DNA of 64,000 nt, taken from positions 195,555,741 to 195,619,740 of the forward strand of contig CM041465.1 in the NCBI GenBank assembly GCA_023213395.1, in the 5' to 3' direction. Of this stretch, positions 34,130 through 45,249 are shown in pieces. The DNA comes from Cycas panzhihuaensis (taxonomy: Eukaryota; Cycadophyta). The notes under the pieces were generated by a model, which worked only from the letters and a program-made list of their open reading frames with translations, was not told the origin of the DNA and did no database searches. The position numbers were made by a program, and so were the translations under genes. Within the stretch, counting starts at the first letter, position 1, and each line of letters starts with the position of its first letter.

Positions 34130-35000
34130 TATTGTGTGACCTTTATAGATGTATAAATTTGAGCATACAATGAAAAACATTGGAAAAAAATGCACTTGAA
34201 GCTCATGGACTATATTTTGAGGTCAACAACAAATTGGAGCAACAAGCATGCAAAAAGCCCAAGATTTTTGTTTGAAAATACCCTGTATTGATATGCAATA
34301 GCTAAATCTTTATTTGACACTGACATTTAGCACAAAATCTAATAGAAAAGCACTCCAAACCCATTTTTAAATTGAAAATTTCACATGGTTGTGTGAATAT
34401 TCCTATTTTAAACTTTGGACATAATTTATTTTTCACTTTTATAAAGTTAAGTGAAATTAAATTATATTTCATAAATTTTGAAGTCCATTTTAAAAGTTTT
34501 CATTTCTTCAAGTCCTAGTCATGTGAAGCTCAAGGTGCCAGTGCCTTTTTTGAGCCATTTGGATGCCTATTCCTACTTTAAGCTTTAGACATAATTTATT
34601 TTTCGCTTTTATAAAGTAAGTGAAATTAAACTATATTTCATAAAATCCGAAATCCATTTTTAAAGATTTCGTCTATGTAACTGAAGGTCATATAGAGCTC
34701 AGGGTGCCAATCCTATTTTTAAGCCATTTGGATGCCTTTTCTGCATGTGAATATACCACATAGCTCATTTTTTTGAGATTTATCATCTTGCAATATTCAC
34801 ATGCTGTTGTTTTATGTTTTTTTGTTCTTTTTTCATGAAAACAAAAAATTATATGCTTTTAAATTAATTGTAACTACTTGTGAATAGACTAAGGAAGTAA
34901 AAGCATTCACACCAGCTGTTTATGAGTAGATTGGAATATTTTATAACTTTTATATTTAATTTTTATGTTGTTTTATTTGCTTATTAATTAATTTTGTTTC
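34130..35000. other. AT-rich non-coding sequence with a 170-base tandem pair
   Basis: Between the broken end of G2 and the start of copia C gag. Apart from the tandem pair at 34401-34739 I see no feature. If copia C kept a 5' LTR it should lie here, but no TG...CA unit with a primer site is recognisable. Confidence 0.45.
34401..34739. repeat. Tandem repeat, two units of about 170 bases
   Basis: Unit 1 (34401-34570) and unit 2 (34571-34739) share start TCCTA.TTTAA.CTTT.GACAT, middle ATAATTTATTTTTC.CTTTTATAAAGT, and end AGCCATTTGGATGCCT. Divergence is moderate and a few short indels are present. Confidence 0.8.
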
Positions 35001-35010
35001 TGATAAGACA

Positions 35011-35240
35011 AAATGGTTAGTGGAGATGATATAATGTGTTATAAAAAAAATAATTGGTTATAAAAGTTATGCTATCTAGAAACATCAGATGTTTAGGTTT
35101 TTTTCATTTGAATGATTTATGGAAGTACATTGATCATTTTGTATTGGATAAAAAAATAGCAGGAATCATTATTTTTAAGAACAAACTAAACACAGATGTT
35201 GACTTCAACGAAGCATATGAAACTAAGATGTAATCAATTT
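35011..35240 (+). pseudogene. Copia C gag, 5' piece
   Basis: Reads the N-terminal copia gag (DUF4219/UBN2 type): an NYxxWK-like region, then NDLWKYIDHFVLDKKI and DVDFNEAYETKM, the stretch that in copia gags runs WEKKDAKA. It is cut at 35240 by the left LTR of copia D; the last five bases, aattt, form one half of an imperfect target duplication. Confidence 0.6.
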
Positions 35241-35777
35241 TGTTGAAAATGGCATGTACCCTACATAAACCAAGACCTAGAAGATTGTTAAACTCTAGTT
35301 CTAGAATCAAAGAGAGCAACACTAAACAATGAAAGTTTAATTAAGTAAATAAGATAAAAACCTAAACTTAAAAGAGCATAAACAAGATAATACCAAAATG
35401 AGAAGGATATGGAATTGGTCCAATCTCCAAATGAATACTAGTTTGATTAGCAAATTGACATCATAACAATACAACTCATAGTTTATATGAGTAACATGAG
35501 AAGTGGTCTCAATGCATAGAGTTACAGAAGAGATTTAAGGCATTAGATGTTTGACAAATGTCAAACATCCAAGCTATATGCTTTACATGTAGGGCATGTG
35601 TCCTTTTGAGCTCTCAAGTGAGCAAAAGTGCATGAGGGTCATTTGAGCCTTAAGTGACAATATTATGTCACTAGAAAAGAATGTGGATATATACTTTATC
35701 ACTTAAGTGATCCAATAAAATACAAATATATATGAAATAAAATACATATGCTTACCATGTAAACATAAGATTTAACG
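35241..35777 (-). mobile_element. 3' LTR of copia D
   Basis: Begins TGTTGAAAATGG and ends ...GATTTAACG on the plus strand (the final CA is now CG). Next to it on the right lies CCTCCCCTT, which on the minus strand is the polypurine tract AAGGGGAGG. It aligns along its length with 42507-43047, including the blocks GGAATTGGTCCAATCTCC and TATCACTTAAGTGAT. Confidence 0.9.
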
Positions 35778-35869
35778 CCTCCCCTTACTATTTACAATGT
35801 TATGTTGGACCCCTAGACCTCTAAATTTTATAATTTTTTTTTAACCAAGAGGCTTGATAAATGTATCTG

Positions 35870-36170
35870 CCATTTATTGCTCTATAGGTTTGTAATGGAG
35901 GTTGATCTCACCATTCTGCACATGCCCTTTGATGAAATAGTGATGAACCTTGATGTGTTTGGTCTGTGCATGAAAGGTTAGATTCTTGGTTAACTTGAAC
36001 ACACTCTGATTATTGCAATATAGCCTAGTAAGACGATCCTCCTGAAGTTTAAGCTCTCTAAGAATCCGTCGAAGCCAAATAGTCTCACAAGCTACGTTGA
36101 TTATAGCTTTGTACTCAGCTTCTATGGAGGACAAAGTGGCATTGAGTTGTTTCTTAGAACTCCACAAAAT
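35870..36170 (-). pseudogene. Copia D RNase H
   Basis: A 97-residue open piece (35874-36167): MWSSKKQLNATLSSIEAEYKAI, CETIWLRRILRELKL, YCNNQSVFKLTKNLTFHAQTKHI, HHYFIKGHVQNGEI. These are the standard RNase H blocks of copia elements (S..EAEY.A, DN.S...L..NP..H.R.KHI), with the usual DN now CNN. Confidence 0.88.
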
Positions 36171-37400
36171 AACTCATGAACTAAGGGTAAAACAATAACT
36201 CGAGGTTGATCTGTAACTATCTTAGCATCTTACCCAATCAAAATATGAAAACCCTTACAAGATGAAGTTCTCATTGTGTACATACTGAAGGCCATGTTGT
36301 AATATGCCTTTAATGTATTTCAGTATGAGTTTTGTTGCATTCCAATGTTTCTGATTGTGTTGAGACATATATCTAGAACAAATCCCAACATCAAATGAAA
36401 TATTTAGTCTTGTGTCTGGTGAGGTAGATTAGGCTACCGATTAGTTACTGAAAAATAGTAGGATCTGTAGGTTTAGCTTCCTCATTGAGAATCAGTGTTG
36501 TTCCATTCTCCATGGGTGTAAGGCATTAGTTTGTAGTCATGCATCCTAAATCATTACAAAATATCCCAAGAATATTTTGCTTGGGAGATGAAGATATACC
36601 CTAGCTGTTGCCATACCACAAAGCTTAGAAAATAATGAAAAAGTCTAAGATCTGCCATCTCAAAGCTTCTCTTTAAATCACCTTGGAGAATCTATATTAT
36701 CTTAGTGTCACGACTAGTGATCACTAAGACATCTATATACAAGACAATAAAAATGTTATGGTCTTTCCTAACTTTGATTTACAAGTTAGGATCTGATGTG
36801 GATCGATGAAAACCATGTCTCAAGAAATAATCATCGATTTTTTAGTACCATGTTTGTGGAGCTTATTTCAAGTTATACAAAGCATTTTTTAGATGACAAA
36901 CCATGTGCTCCTTGCTTTGTACCTTGTAATTAGGAGGTTGCTCCAAATATACCTCCTCTTGAAGATCGCTATTGAGGAAGACGCTTTTCAAGTTTATCTA
37001 ATAAACTAACCATTTGCATTGAGCAGCTATAGCCAAGATGAGTCCGATGGTGTTTATATTTGCAATAGGTGCAAAAGTCTCCTCATAGTCAATGTCTTCC
37101 TTTTGTTTAAAACCTTTTGCAACAAGTCGGGTCTTTTGACACTTAAGTATCCCATCAAAGTAGAATTTGGTCTTGTAGACCTATTTGCAACTGATTGTTT
37201 ATTTGTGCTTAGACAATTCTATTAAATTCCATGTTTCATTCTTTTCAATAGAATAGATTTCTTCATCGATAGAAGTCTTTAAATTTTCATTTTCATATGC
37301 CTCATCAAAGTTAGAAGGCTCATCAACACATGGCACTTCAACCATAAGTGCATAATTGGTTTGCTGTAGATGTTTTGATGGATGTTTTCCTTTAATGATT
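36170..37400 (-). pseudogene. Copia D reverse transcriptase
   Basis: Minus-strand frames give the RVT_2 blocks in order, interrupted by stops: KTRLVAKGFKQKEDIDYEETFAPIANI (near 37060-37140), then a SVFLNSDLQEEVYLEQPPNY region (36930-36980), then the catalytic box near 36735 as LYIDVLVITS. The second Asp of the usual Y.DD is valine. Enzyme not functional. Confidence 0.8.
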
Positions 37401-38370
37401 TGGTTGTCCTAAATAGTCTGAGTATACCATTTGGGTAACTTTTTTATTGATGTGACTTGAACCTTAATATCTTTTGGTTGAAGTGGTTGATCAACAGAAG
37501 ACGTTTTAGGATCAAGTGGAGCAGATTCTGATGATGTAGACGATCCACCTGGTGCAGATGATGTGCATGGAATGGAAGATTCAGAGAGAAAGAAGTCATC
37601 AATAATCTTTTTGCCCTTTGTCGAGAGGAGATTGGATGGATGTTGATTCCAACTCTTTGTGTTCATTTTTAGCAAAGATTACATCTCTTAAGAGATGTAT
37701 TTTCTTATCAATAGGATCATAAAATTTGTATGCCTTATTGTGAGTGGCATAGCTTACAAAGATATATTTTAGATTATGTTTATCTAGCTTAGATCTTTTC
37801 TGATCGAGGATGTGCATATATACAGTGCACCCAAATGTCCTCAAATTACTAACGATAAGCTTCTTGCCAGTCCAAGCTTTCTCTGGTGTGATGTCAGTGA
37901 CTATTGATATAAGACTTCGATTTGTCACATAGGCAGCTGTGTGAAAGGTTTCTTCCTAGTATACTCGTGTTAGTCCTCTTCCATGCATCATGACTTTGGC
38001 TTTGTTTGCCAAACCCATGTTCATACGTTTAGAGACTTTGTTTTATTGAGTATGAGAAATGGTGAGCTGTCTTCGAATACCGTTATCCTTGTAGAATTTG
38101 GTGAATTTCTTTGAAGTGAATTCACCTCTATCATATAACCTTAGAATTTTGATTGAACGACCACACTCATTGTCCACTTCAAGTTTGAATTATTTGAACT
38201 TCTAGAATGCTTCAGATTTATGTTTGAAGTAGACCCAAACTTTGTGAGAGAAATCATCTATGAAGGAGATATAGTACAATGCTCCCCCGAAGGATGCTGT
38301 AGATATGGGTCCACATAAATCAGAATGTATCAATTACAAAGAATATAATACACACCATGCTTTGCCTTTA
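37400..38370 (-). pseudogene. Copia D integrase
   Basis: Catalytic-core frames lie at about 37960-38370 and are broken (FTSKKFTKFYKDNGIRRQLT, SQ*NKVSKRMNMGLANKAKVMM). The C-terminal part is open at 37599-37928: ITPEKAWTGKKLIVSNLRTFGCTVYMHI, KLDKHNLKYIFVSYATHNKAYKFYDP. A 88-residue open piece (37409-37675) covers the Ser-rich linker to the RT. Confidence 0.8.
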
Positions 38371-38381
38371 GGAAAAGACAA

Positions 38382-38970
38382 TCAATGTTGTGTCCTCATA
38401 CTATAAGCTTCACAAAGATATTTTGAACCATATAGTTTTAGAAGCCCATGCACCATGTTTTTGTTTACCATCAACTTGATATTGTCGAAGCTTAAGTGGC
38501 CTAGACGTTGATGCCAAAGTTGCATCTTTAACAATGATTGAGTAATAGAGTAAACATAATCAAGTGTTATATTATTTGCATCCATTTTATAAAATCTATG
38601 GTCTTCATGACCAATGGCTACAACCTGATCATGCTTGTCACCAATGACATATTTCCCATTTTTTAATAAAATATTCATCTGCTGCTTATCCAATTGGCTA
38701 ATAGATAACAGACTCTTCACCATGGAATGGATTAGGTATGCATCTTTAGTGGGAAATGTAGAAGAAAAATTTGAAGGTGAATGGAATGAGGTAATTTTGC
38801 CTATACCTGATATCTGAATAGATTCATTATTTCCAAAGGTTATTGATCGACCATTTCCTTCTTTGATGTCATAAAGGAGTTCTTCACTCCCAGTCATATG
38901 CCAAGATGCCCCCAAGTCAATGATCCATGTCTGATCAATATATGATATGTGATAAGTACAAAATAATTTA
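38382..38970 (-). pseudogene. Copia D protease and pre-integrase zinc finger
   Basis: Reading into the 177-residue open piece, the active-site segment is WIIDLGASWHMTG, where copia elements have DSGAS; the nucleophile triplet is DLG. Then NGRSITFGNNESIQISGIGKI, LIHSMVKSLLSISQL and the pre-integrase finger LWHQRLGHLSFDNIKLM. The Ser-to-Leu change fits a C-to-T transition in TCA. Confidence 0.85.
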
Positions 38971-39990
38971 TTCTCATCCGTAAACTGATTAGAGTGGCAT
39001 TAATTGCCACCTCTGAAATCCCCCCCTTTCCTCTTTGACCTCCTCGATATGCATTTCGATTTAGTTGAGGGAGTTGCTACTGTTGCTATTGCTAAAATCA
39101 TTGCTGCTGCTGAAACTACTAACGAGGCTACTGTTGCCTCTGATATTGTTGCCGTGGCTGTTGTTGTCATATGCTCTAGAGATCGGTTTGCTTCTTGTGA
39201 TATTCAAGAGATATGTGACCAACTTTGCCACAATAATGATAAATAGCATTGACTTTTGATATGCCAATGTTCATGTTCCCAAACTATTTTGTGAGTAAAT
39301 GTTTAGGACATTGCTTGACCTTCAATTTGGCCATGAATGCTCCTGATATGGATGACTCATCATCTTCCCAGATATAAATTTGTTCCTCTTTAAGTAACAA
39401 ATTTTCAAGTTGATTGAAGGACATACTTGAAAGTGGGCTATTTCGTGTAACGGATGATACGAATCCATTAAAATCTTTAAGTAATGCTCAAACAATTACC
39501 GTTACAAGCTCGTCTCTAAAAGTTGGTTTGTTTAATGTATTCAATTCATTACAGATTTCTTCGATGAAAGAAAAGAATGTCGACATTGGCTTTACAAATT
39601 TCAAAAAATATAATTTTGCTTTCACCATCAAAATACGAGATTCATTTCGCCTTTCATATAAAGAGAACAAAGTGTCCCAAACTTCCTTAGAGGTTTTTGC
39701 ACACACAATATTTTAATCAACATAAATATCAATAATTATATGTAAAAATGCTAAGGCAATTTCATCATTGGACTCCCAAGCAGCAACATAAACTGGATCT
39801 GGTTCAACAACATTGTCATCAAGTTCTACAGGTATAGATTGAGGAATTTTGCCAGAAACATGACCATAAAATTTATTCATTATCAAGAGGTTTTGTGTTT
39901 GCCTTTTCTATTTTTGATAATTATCTTGACCTATTAATTTGATGGTACATGCATTAAGTATATTTAAATCGACTATGTTCAAGTTGTAAT
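38970..39990 (-). pseudogene. Copia D gag with Gln/Asn-rich linker
   Basis: An open piece at 39488-39706 gives the UBN2 core CAKTSKEVWDTLFSLYERR and FFSFIEEICNELNTL. Downstream near 39215-39260 the knuckle reads Y-HY-C-GKVG-H-ISLE-Y, so two of its Cys positions are Tyr. About 39060-39180 encodes a Gln/Asn-rich linker with many CAA/CAG codons, several turned into stops. Confidence 0.8.
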
Positions 39991-39999
39991 GCTTCAAAC

Positions 40000-42490
40000 T
40001 AGCATATGACTTGGAAACTCAAAGTTTTTATCGCTTAAGTTCCAACTTCTAACAAGCCAACAATCATGATCTTACTAGAATATCCAACAACTGAATGGAA
40101 TGATAAGAGATGGAGGATTAAGCAGAAGAGTTAGTCCAACCATAATCTATAGATGAGATTCATGGTTGACCAAGTCAAATATATGACAAGGCAAGTAAGG
40201 TTGATCTGCATGGACGTACCATGCTTTCCCTGAGATTCACAACCATAATAACACATTTTTCGAACCTCATTTCCCTTAAACAACCTTAATTATCATGCAC
40301 TGATCGTATGGTCGATCGGTCTCCTAGAGAATACACCAAGCTTAAGGTTATTTTAGAGGCAAGATTTGAACATTTTTCGGATCTCTCTCACTAGATTTTA
40401 AATTCACTTTTCGATTTTAAATTCACTCTTTCAAAATGTTGAAGTAAACTTTAGGTGAGTTTTACTTGGATGATGTATTTGAAAAATGAGTGCTTAAAAG
40501 CTTATAAATGTGGCTTCAAAAAGAACCAATTTAGTACATTAAAAATATAACACTTATTTTACAAAGTGCTTAATAAAGTGAAAAAGAGTGCTAAAGACAT
40601 CCAAGTAACAGATTTGAGTACATCACATATAACACATTAACTGTTTAAGAAGAAAACATTTTTCAAAAGATAAAAAAAAGTGTTAAAGTACCTAAATAGA
40701 ATGATAAACTACCATGTGATGATGCTTCAAGTGGGTTCCTTTTAGTGGAAAATGGTCAACTTGAAGGCGCAAAAAGATTCACTTTGCAATGTAGACACCA
40801 TGCACCAAGTGTTAGGACTTAAATTAGTCCAAACCAGCTACGAAAATGAGAAATTATTTTATTAAAAAAATGATTTTTAAACCACTTTTAGACTAGGGCA
40901 CTAGGTCACCCTGTAGGGAGCCTTTAAGAAAACACTTAAATAAGTGGTTTTTTGCTTTTACAATGATAAAATGACTTTTAAAAGTCAACGAGTCACTAAA
41001 TACAAATATAAAATTTTTATGTTAAAATGACTTTAAAAAGTAAGAAAAAGTGAATTTAGACCCTTTTTTAGAACTAGAGCATGAAGGACACCTCGCAGAG
41101 AGCCTTATAATGCACTTAAAAAGGTGTTTTTTTTGCCTTTATAATGATAAAAATGACTTAAAAAGTCATTTGATGAGTCAAAAACACAAATGCAAATTTT
41201 TTGTGTTAAATGACACTCAAAGCATTAAAATTTGCTAAAATTTCATTAAAAAAATATGATTAAAGTGCTTTTAATAATGAAATAATAAAAATAAAAGAGA
41301 CTTTATAACTTTTAAGTTTATTTAAAATAGAATATTTCTTGAATATACTATATCATATAAAGCAAAGTTCAAATTTGTAAAGTGAAAAATCAAAATTTTC
41401 AAAAAAATTCAAAATGCCAGACCTGCGACGGAAAAATAAATCGAACAAATGAGAAAATCGATCGAATGGCCAGTGGAATCTTAGATGTGACTGCAGATAT
41501 GGAGTTCTCAACTGAGCATGATCATTTTGAGTAGTATATTGATATATTTTTCTTGCATGTAGAAGAAATGCAAGTCAAATAGAGGGGCGGTAGGCTAAGC
41601 AGCTTCACGGAGGAACAAATGCTCAGATTTGGATGAAACTTCAGAGGAGGGCTTAAATCCCCTCACCGATGATTCATCTCAGTTTTCACGTCATTCCACT
41701 AAGTGTGGAGAGAAAACAAAGCATTTGAAGAAAAATGTGGGTGCACAGGCTGTGGAGGATGTTTACAGTTGTACAACTGTCTAGGGTTTAAAACCCTCTT
41801 CAAAAACTCCACAACTCTTCGTGGGACCCACGTAAAAGTAAATACACCTCCAAATGACAACAAATTTGGCTATGAGGGGCTACACCAGTGAATCTAAGTT
41901 TTCCACTTAGAGTTTGAGGGCTGAAATTGCTTTGTCTGCTTTAGGGAGCTTTAGATTATGGGTGCCAACTGTGTAGAAGGCTAGTACTGCTGCAAAATAG
42001 GTCAAATCTGACCAGCACCCTACTCTGTGAGAGGGGAGCTAAAAAATGTAAATTTTAAGTGAGAAAACATAAGATATGATGATAAATATTCTCAGAACAG
42101 TTAGAAAATTGCAACAAATTAGTTGTGTAGAAATGAGTACTAAAGGGCTGTTTTACAGTAAAAAAATAATTGAATAACTCAGATCTGCCCCATTTTCTTG
42201 GAAAAGATAATTTTTTTGAAGAAAAAATTAGAGGAAATCACTATTTTTTAATAACTGTGAGTGTTGCACCCTTCATAAAAATCTGAAAAAAAAAAAAAAA
42301 ACAAAAATTCAAATTTGAAATGTGCCACCCCCAACTTGTGAATAACTTGAAAATTCCTAGATGTATTGAAAAATGTGAGAGATAAACCTTGGATCACCTT
42401 TGGAGAGTGAAGGTCGTCACCAATGGTTTGTAAACCCTTATAAGATCTCTAAAAAAAGAGGAAATCAGAACAGAGAGAAACAATCTTCTT
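40000..42490 (-). other. Long non-coding leader of copia D
   Basis: About 2.5 kb between gag and the primer site, with no recognisable frame. It contains a tandem pair of about 180 bases (40861-41220) and a GC-richer part (41400-42060). Copia A1 has a leader of similar length in a different family. Confidence 0.6.
40861..41220. repeat. Tandem repeat, two units of about 180 bases, in the copia D leader
   Basis: Unit 1 from about 40861 and unit 2 from about 41041 share the order 'ttaga.ctag.gca...', 'aggga/agagagcctt.taa', 'cacttaaa.aggtgtttttt.gcttttacaatgataaa', 'atgactt.aaaagtca..gagtca', 'atgttaaatgac'. They are clearly diverged, with small indels. Confidence 0.7.
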
Positions 42491-42502
42491 CTGCTCTAAT
42501 AC
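42491..42502 (-). other. Primer-binding site of copia D
   Basis: On the minus strand the sequence just past the 5' LTR reads ..TGTATTAGAGCAG, a one-base-shorter variant of the initiator tRNA-Met primer site (TGGTATCAGAGC). Confidence 0.6.
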
Positions 42503-42506
42503 AAAA

Positions 42507-43047
42507 TATTGAAGATGGTATTTAACCTACATAAACCAAGTTCTAGAGGATTGTTCAACTCTGGTTCTAGAATTAAAGAGAACAACACTTAACAAATAAA
42601 GCTTATTCAAATAAACAAGATAAAAGATTATATATAAAAGAGTATGAATAAAATGATACTAAAATGAAGAGGAGATGGAATTGGTCCAATCTCCAAATAA
42701 ATATCAGTTTGATTAACAAACTGACAACATAACAATATAACTCAAACTCTATATGAAAAACATGAAAAGTTGTCTCAATATATAAAGTTACAAAAAAGAC
42801 CTAACACATTGAATGTTTGACAAGTGTCAAATATCCAAGCTACATGTTCTGCATGCAAGACATGTCCATTTAAGCTCTCAAATGAGCAAAAATACATGAG
42901 GGTTATTTGACCCTTAAATGACAATGTTACGTCACTAAAAAAAATGTGAGTGTGTGCTTTATCACTTAAGTGATGAGTCATCCTATAAAGTACAAATATA
43001 CATGAAATAAAGTACATATACTTAATATGTAAACATAAGGTTTAACA
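42507..43047 (-). mobile_element. 5' LTR of copia D
   Basis: Starts TATTGAAGATGG (TG mutated to TA) and ends GGTTTAACA on the plus strand. It aligns with 35241-35777 along its length, with scattered differences and small indels. Confidence 0.88.
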
Positions 43048-43870
43048 ACTTTTAGGTTTCTTAATATGTCAATAAGTGGTAACATCATTATTAATATTAA
43101 AAGTGTTACTACCCGAAAGCAAATGTGGGACATTATTATCAATCTATTCAAACACAAGGGTGATGTAAGAGCCTTGAACCTATGAAATTAACTAAACGAT
43201 TTGAAGTAAATAAGTACATTGATTAAACATGTTCAACACGTAAAATCCCTTCAAGATTAGCAAGCGACTATTGGATAGATAGTACTTGAATCAAAGATAA
43301 CTATTTACATCTTACACTGTCTATTAGCTTAATATGAAAATTTTATAATCACATTGACATTATTAGATAAATTGTCTACTTTGATGATCAGTTCTTTAGA
43401 ATCTCTACTTCTAGTACATGAGAAGAAGTTAAAAGATATACATCGCAAATCATTTCAAGCACTAACATCTAGATCTAAGGCCAAAAAGTTGTACATTCCA
43501 AAGAAGAACACCACTACAATTCAAAAGAAAAACTAAGAGAATCAAAGGGACTGTATATGCCTAAAGGAGGATTGTTGGGAATGGCAACATCAACAACAAC
43601 CTCAATAGCAACCTCAATTGTAGAAACAATGAGTAACGACAATGTTTATGTAGACAATGAAGCCACATGACAAATGCAATAGAGAATGCACTTGTTAAAA
43701 TAACAAAGTGACTCTTGTTATTGTGTGCAAAATGTGATTTGATGCAAAGACAATGAAGTCACATGACAAATGCAATAGAGAATGCACTTGTTAAAATAAC
43801 GAAATGACTCTTGTTGCTGTGCGCAAAATGAGGTTTGATGCAAAAGAAGTTTTCATTGATTCTAATGCAT
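43048..43870 (+). pseudogene. Copia C gag, 3' piece
   Basis: Gag resumes after copia D: SVTTRKQMWDIIINLFKHKGDVRALNL, then LINTLIKHVQ..KSLQD and an open 60-codon piece (43354-43536) rich in Lys. A 96-base exact-length tandem duplication (43653-43844) lies over the knuckle region, duplicating MKPHDKCNREC-type sequence. Confidence 0.7.
43653..43844 (+). repeat. In-frame tandem duplication, 2 x 96 bases, in copia C gag
   Basis: Unit 1 43653-43748, unit 2 43749-43844, each starting GACAATGAAG.CACATGAC and ending TTTGATGCAAA. The units differ at only a few bases. Ninety-six bases is 32 codons, so the duplication keeps the frame. Confidence 0.88.
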
Positions 43871-44340
43871 CAAGACACATGACTTGCAAGATGAAATGGT
43901 TTTATTAGACGTAGAAAGTAAATAAAAAAACCACCATTGAAGACAACACCACTTTGGAAGTTGTAGGAGTTGGACAAGTACCATTCATAATGCCAAATGG
44001 TGGGAGACAATATTTGGAGAATGTTTTGTATATACTTAATCTAAAGGCTAATCTTATTTCTGTAGACAAAATTGAACAACATAATATGACTATAATATTT
44101 GCCGAAAGACAGAGCATGGTCCCAACAAAACAAAAGGATATTGTAGTTAAAGGGCTTAAAGATAATAATTTATACAAACTATAAGGACACTCTAAAGTAC
44201 AAAGAACATTCATTGCTATATCTCTAACGCTAAAATTACAGCATAAACAAATGGGTCATGTGAACTACTCTAATATTCAATTGATGCATAAATTCAAAAC
44301 GGCGGATGATCTTCTTTTGATTAATACTAAGAATTAATTG
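43850..44340 (+). pseudogene. Copia C protease and pre-integrase region
   Basis: EVFIDSNASRHMTCKMKWF is the active-site segment (DSN where DSG is expected). An open 76-codon piece (43954-44184) carries EVVGVGQVPFIMPNGGRQYLENVLYILNLKANLISV, typical of the copia protease C-terminus. The pre-integrase finger follows as LQHKQMGHVNYSNIQLM. Confidence 0.8.
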
Positions 44341-45240
44341 TGTCAACCCTGCACCTTTGAAAATCAACAGAAAAAATGTTTTTCAAAAAGAAAACATGGA
44401 GAACTAAAGAAACACTTAGATTGGTTTACTTGGTCATTTGTAGACAAATGCTTCTTGTATCACTTAATGGAGCGAGATAGTTCATACACTTTCATTGATA
44501 AATTTTCAAGAAAAATCTAGGTTTTTCCATTGAAAGAGAAATTGCAAGCCTTCTCTAGTTTCAAACAATTCAGGAGTTGGTAGAGAATGAAAGTGGACAT
44601 AAAATCAAAATTTTACAAATTGATAATATTAGTGAATACACTTTGACTGAATTCAATTAGTTCTACAAATACCGTGAAACTAAGAGGCAATTTACTACTA
44701 CCAACACCCCTCAACAAAATGGAGTTACTAAGCAAGTGGGCAAAACTTTGGTAGAAAATGCCAAATCTATGATGAGAAACAACGATGTATCATACTTCAT
44801 ATGGGTTGATGCTATGAACATCGCTATATATCTAACAAAACGAAATACTACAAGAGTTATTAGGAACAAAACACCTAAGGAGGCTTGGTCAGATAAGAAC
44901 AGTTTTTATGGGTTGATGCTATGAACATAGCTACATATCTAACGGAATGAAACACTACAAGGGCTGTTAGGAACAACACACCTAAGGAGGCTTGGTCAGA
45001 TAAGACGTTGACCTTTTGTCATTTGAGAGTGCTTGGGTGTATAACATACATATATACCAAAATGAAAAAAGGCAAAAGTTGGGCAACAAAATCACAGAGT
45101 ACATCATTATGGATACTTTGAAGAAAATAAAACTTACAGAGTTTCAAGTTAAGTAAGAAGGTACATAAAACTCATGATGTTATCTTTAGTGAAAATGATG
45201 ATAAAAATAATGATTTAATTGAAACAAAGTAGATTCTTGA
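44338..45240 (+). pseudogene. Copia C integrase
   Basis: Frames give CQPCTFENQQKKCF (the CC of the finger), SYTFIDKFSRKI, a NTPQQNGVTKQVGKTLVENAKSMM region and NKTPKEAWSDK. A 107-base duplication (44801-45014) repeats the DAMNIAIYLTKRN..KTPKEAWSDK block and throws it out of frame. At least ten stops. Confidence 0.75.
44801..45014 (+). repeat. Tandem duplication, 2 x 107 bases, in copia C integrase
   Basis: Unit 1 starts at 44801 and unit 2 at 44908, both ATGGGTTGATGCTATGAACAT, ending ...GGCTTGGTCAGATAAGA. 107 is not a multiple of three, so it shifts the frame. The units differ by about ten bases. Confidence 0.85.
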
Positions 45241-45249
45241 ATAAACTTA

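Larger units (their letters stand above)
35241..43047 (-). mobile_element. Ty1/copia element D, complete structure but decayed
   Basis: LTRs at 35241-35777 (3') and 42507-43047 (5') on the minus strand, 537 and 541 bases. Interior order on the minus strand: primer site, leader, gag, protease, integrase, reverse transcriptase, RNase H, polypurine tract. Flanking five bases are aattt and acttt, a target duplication with one difference. Catalytic residues are lost in protease (DLG) and reverse transcriptase (YIDV). It interrupts copia C gag. Confidence 0.9.

Noticed and set aside
39004-39259. Plus-strand frames rich in Leu or Ala/Val
   Set aside because: Antisense of the CAA/CAG-rich linker of copia D gag; the apparent hydrophobic protein is a product of trinucleotide repetition.
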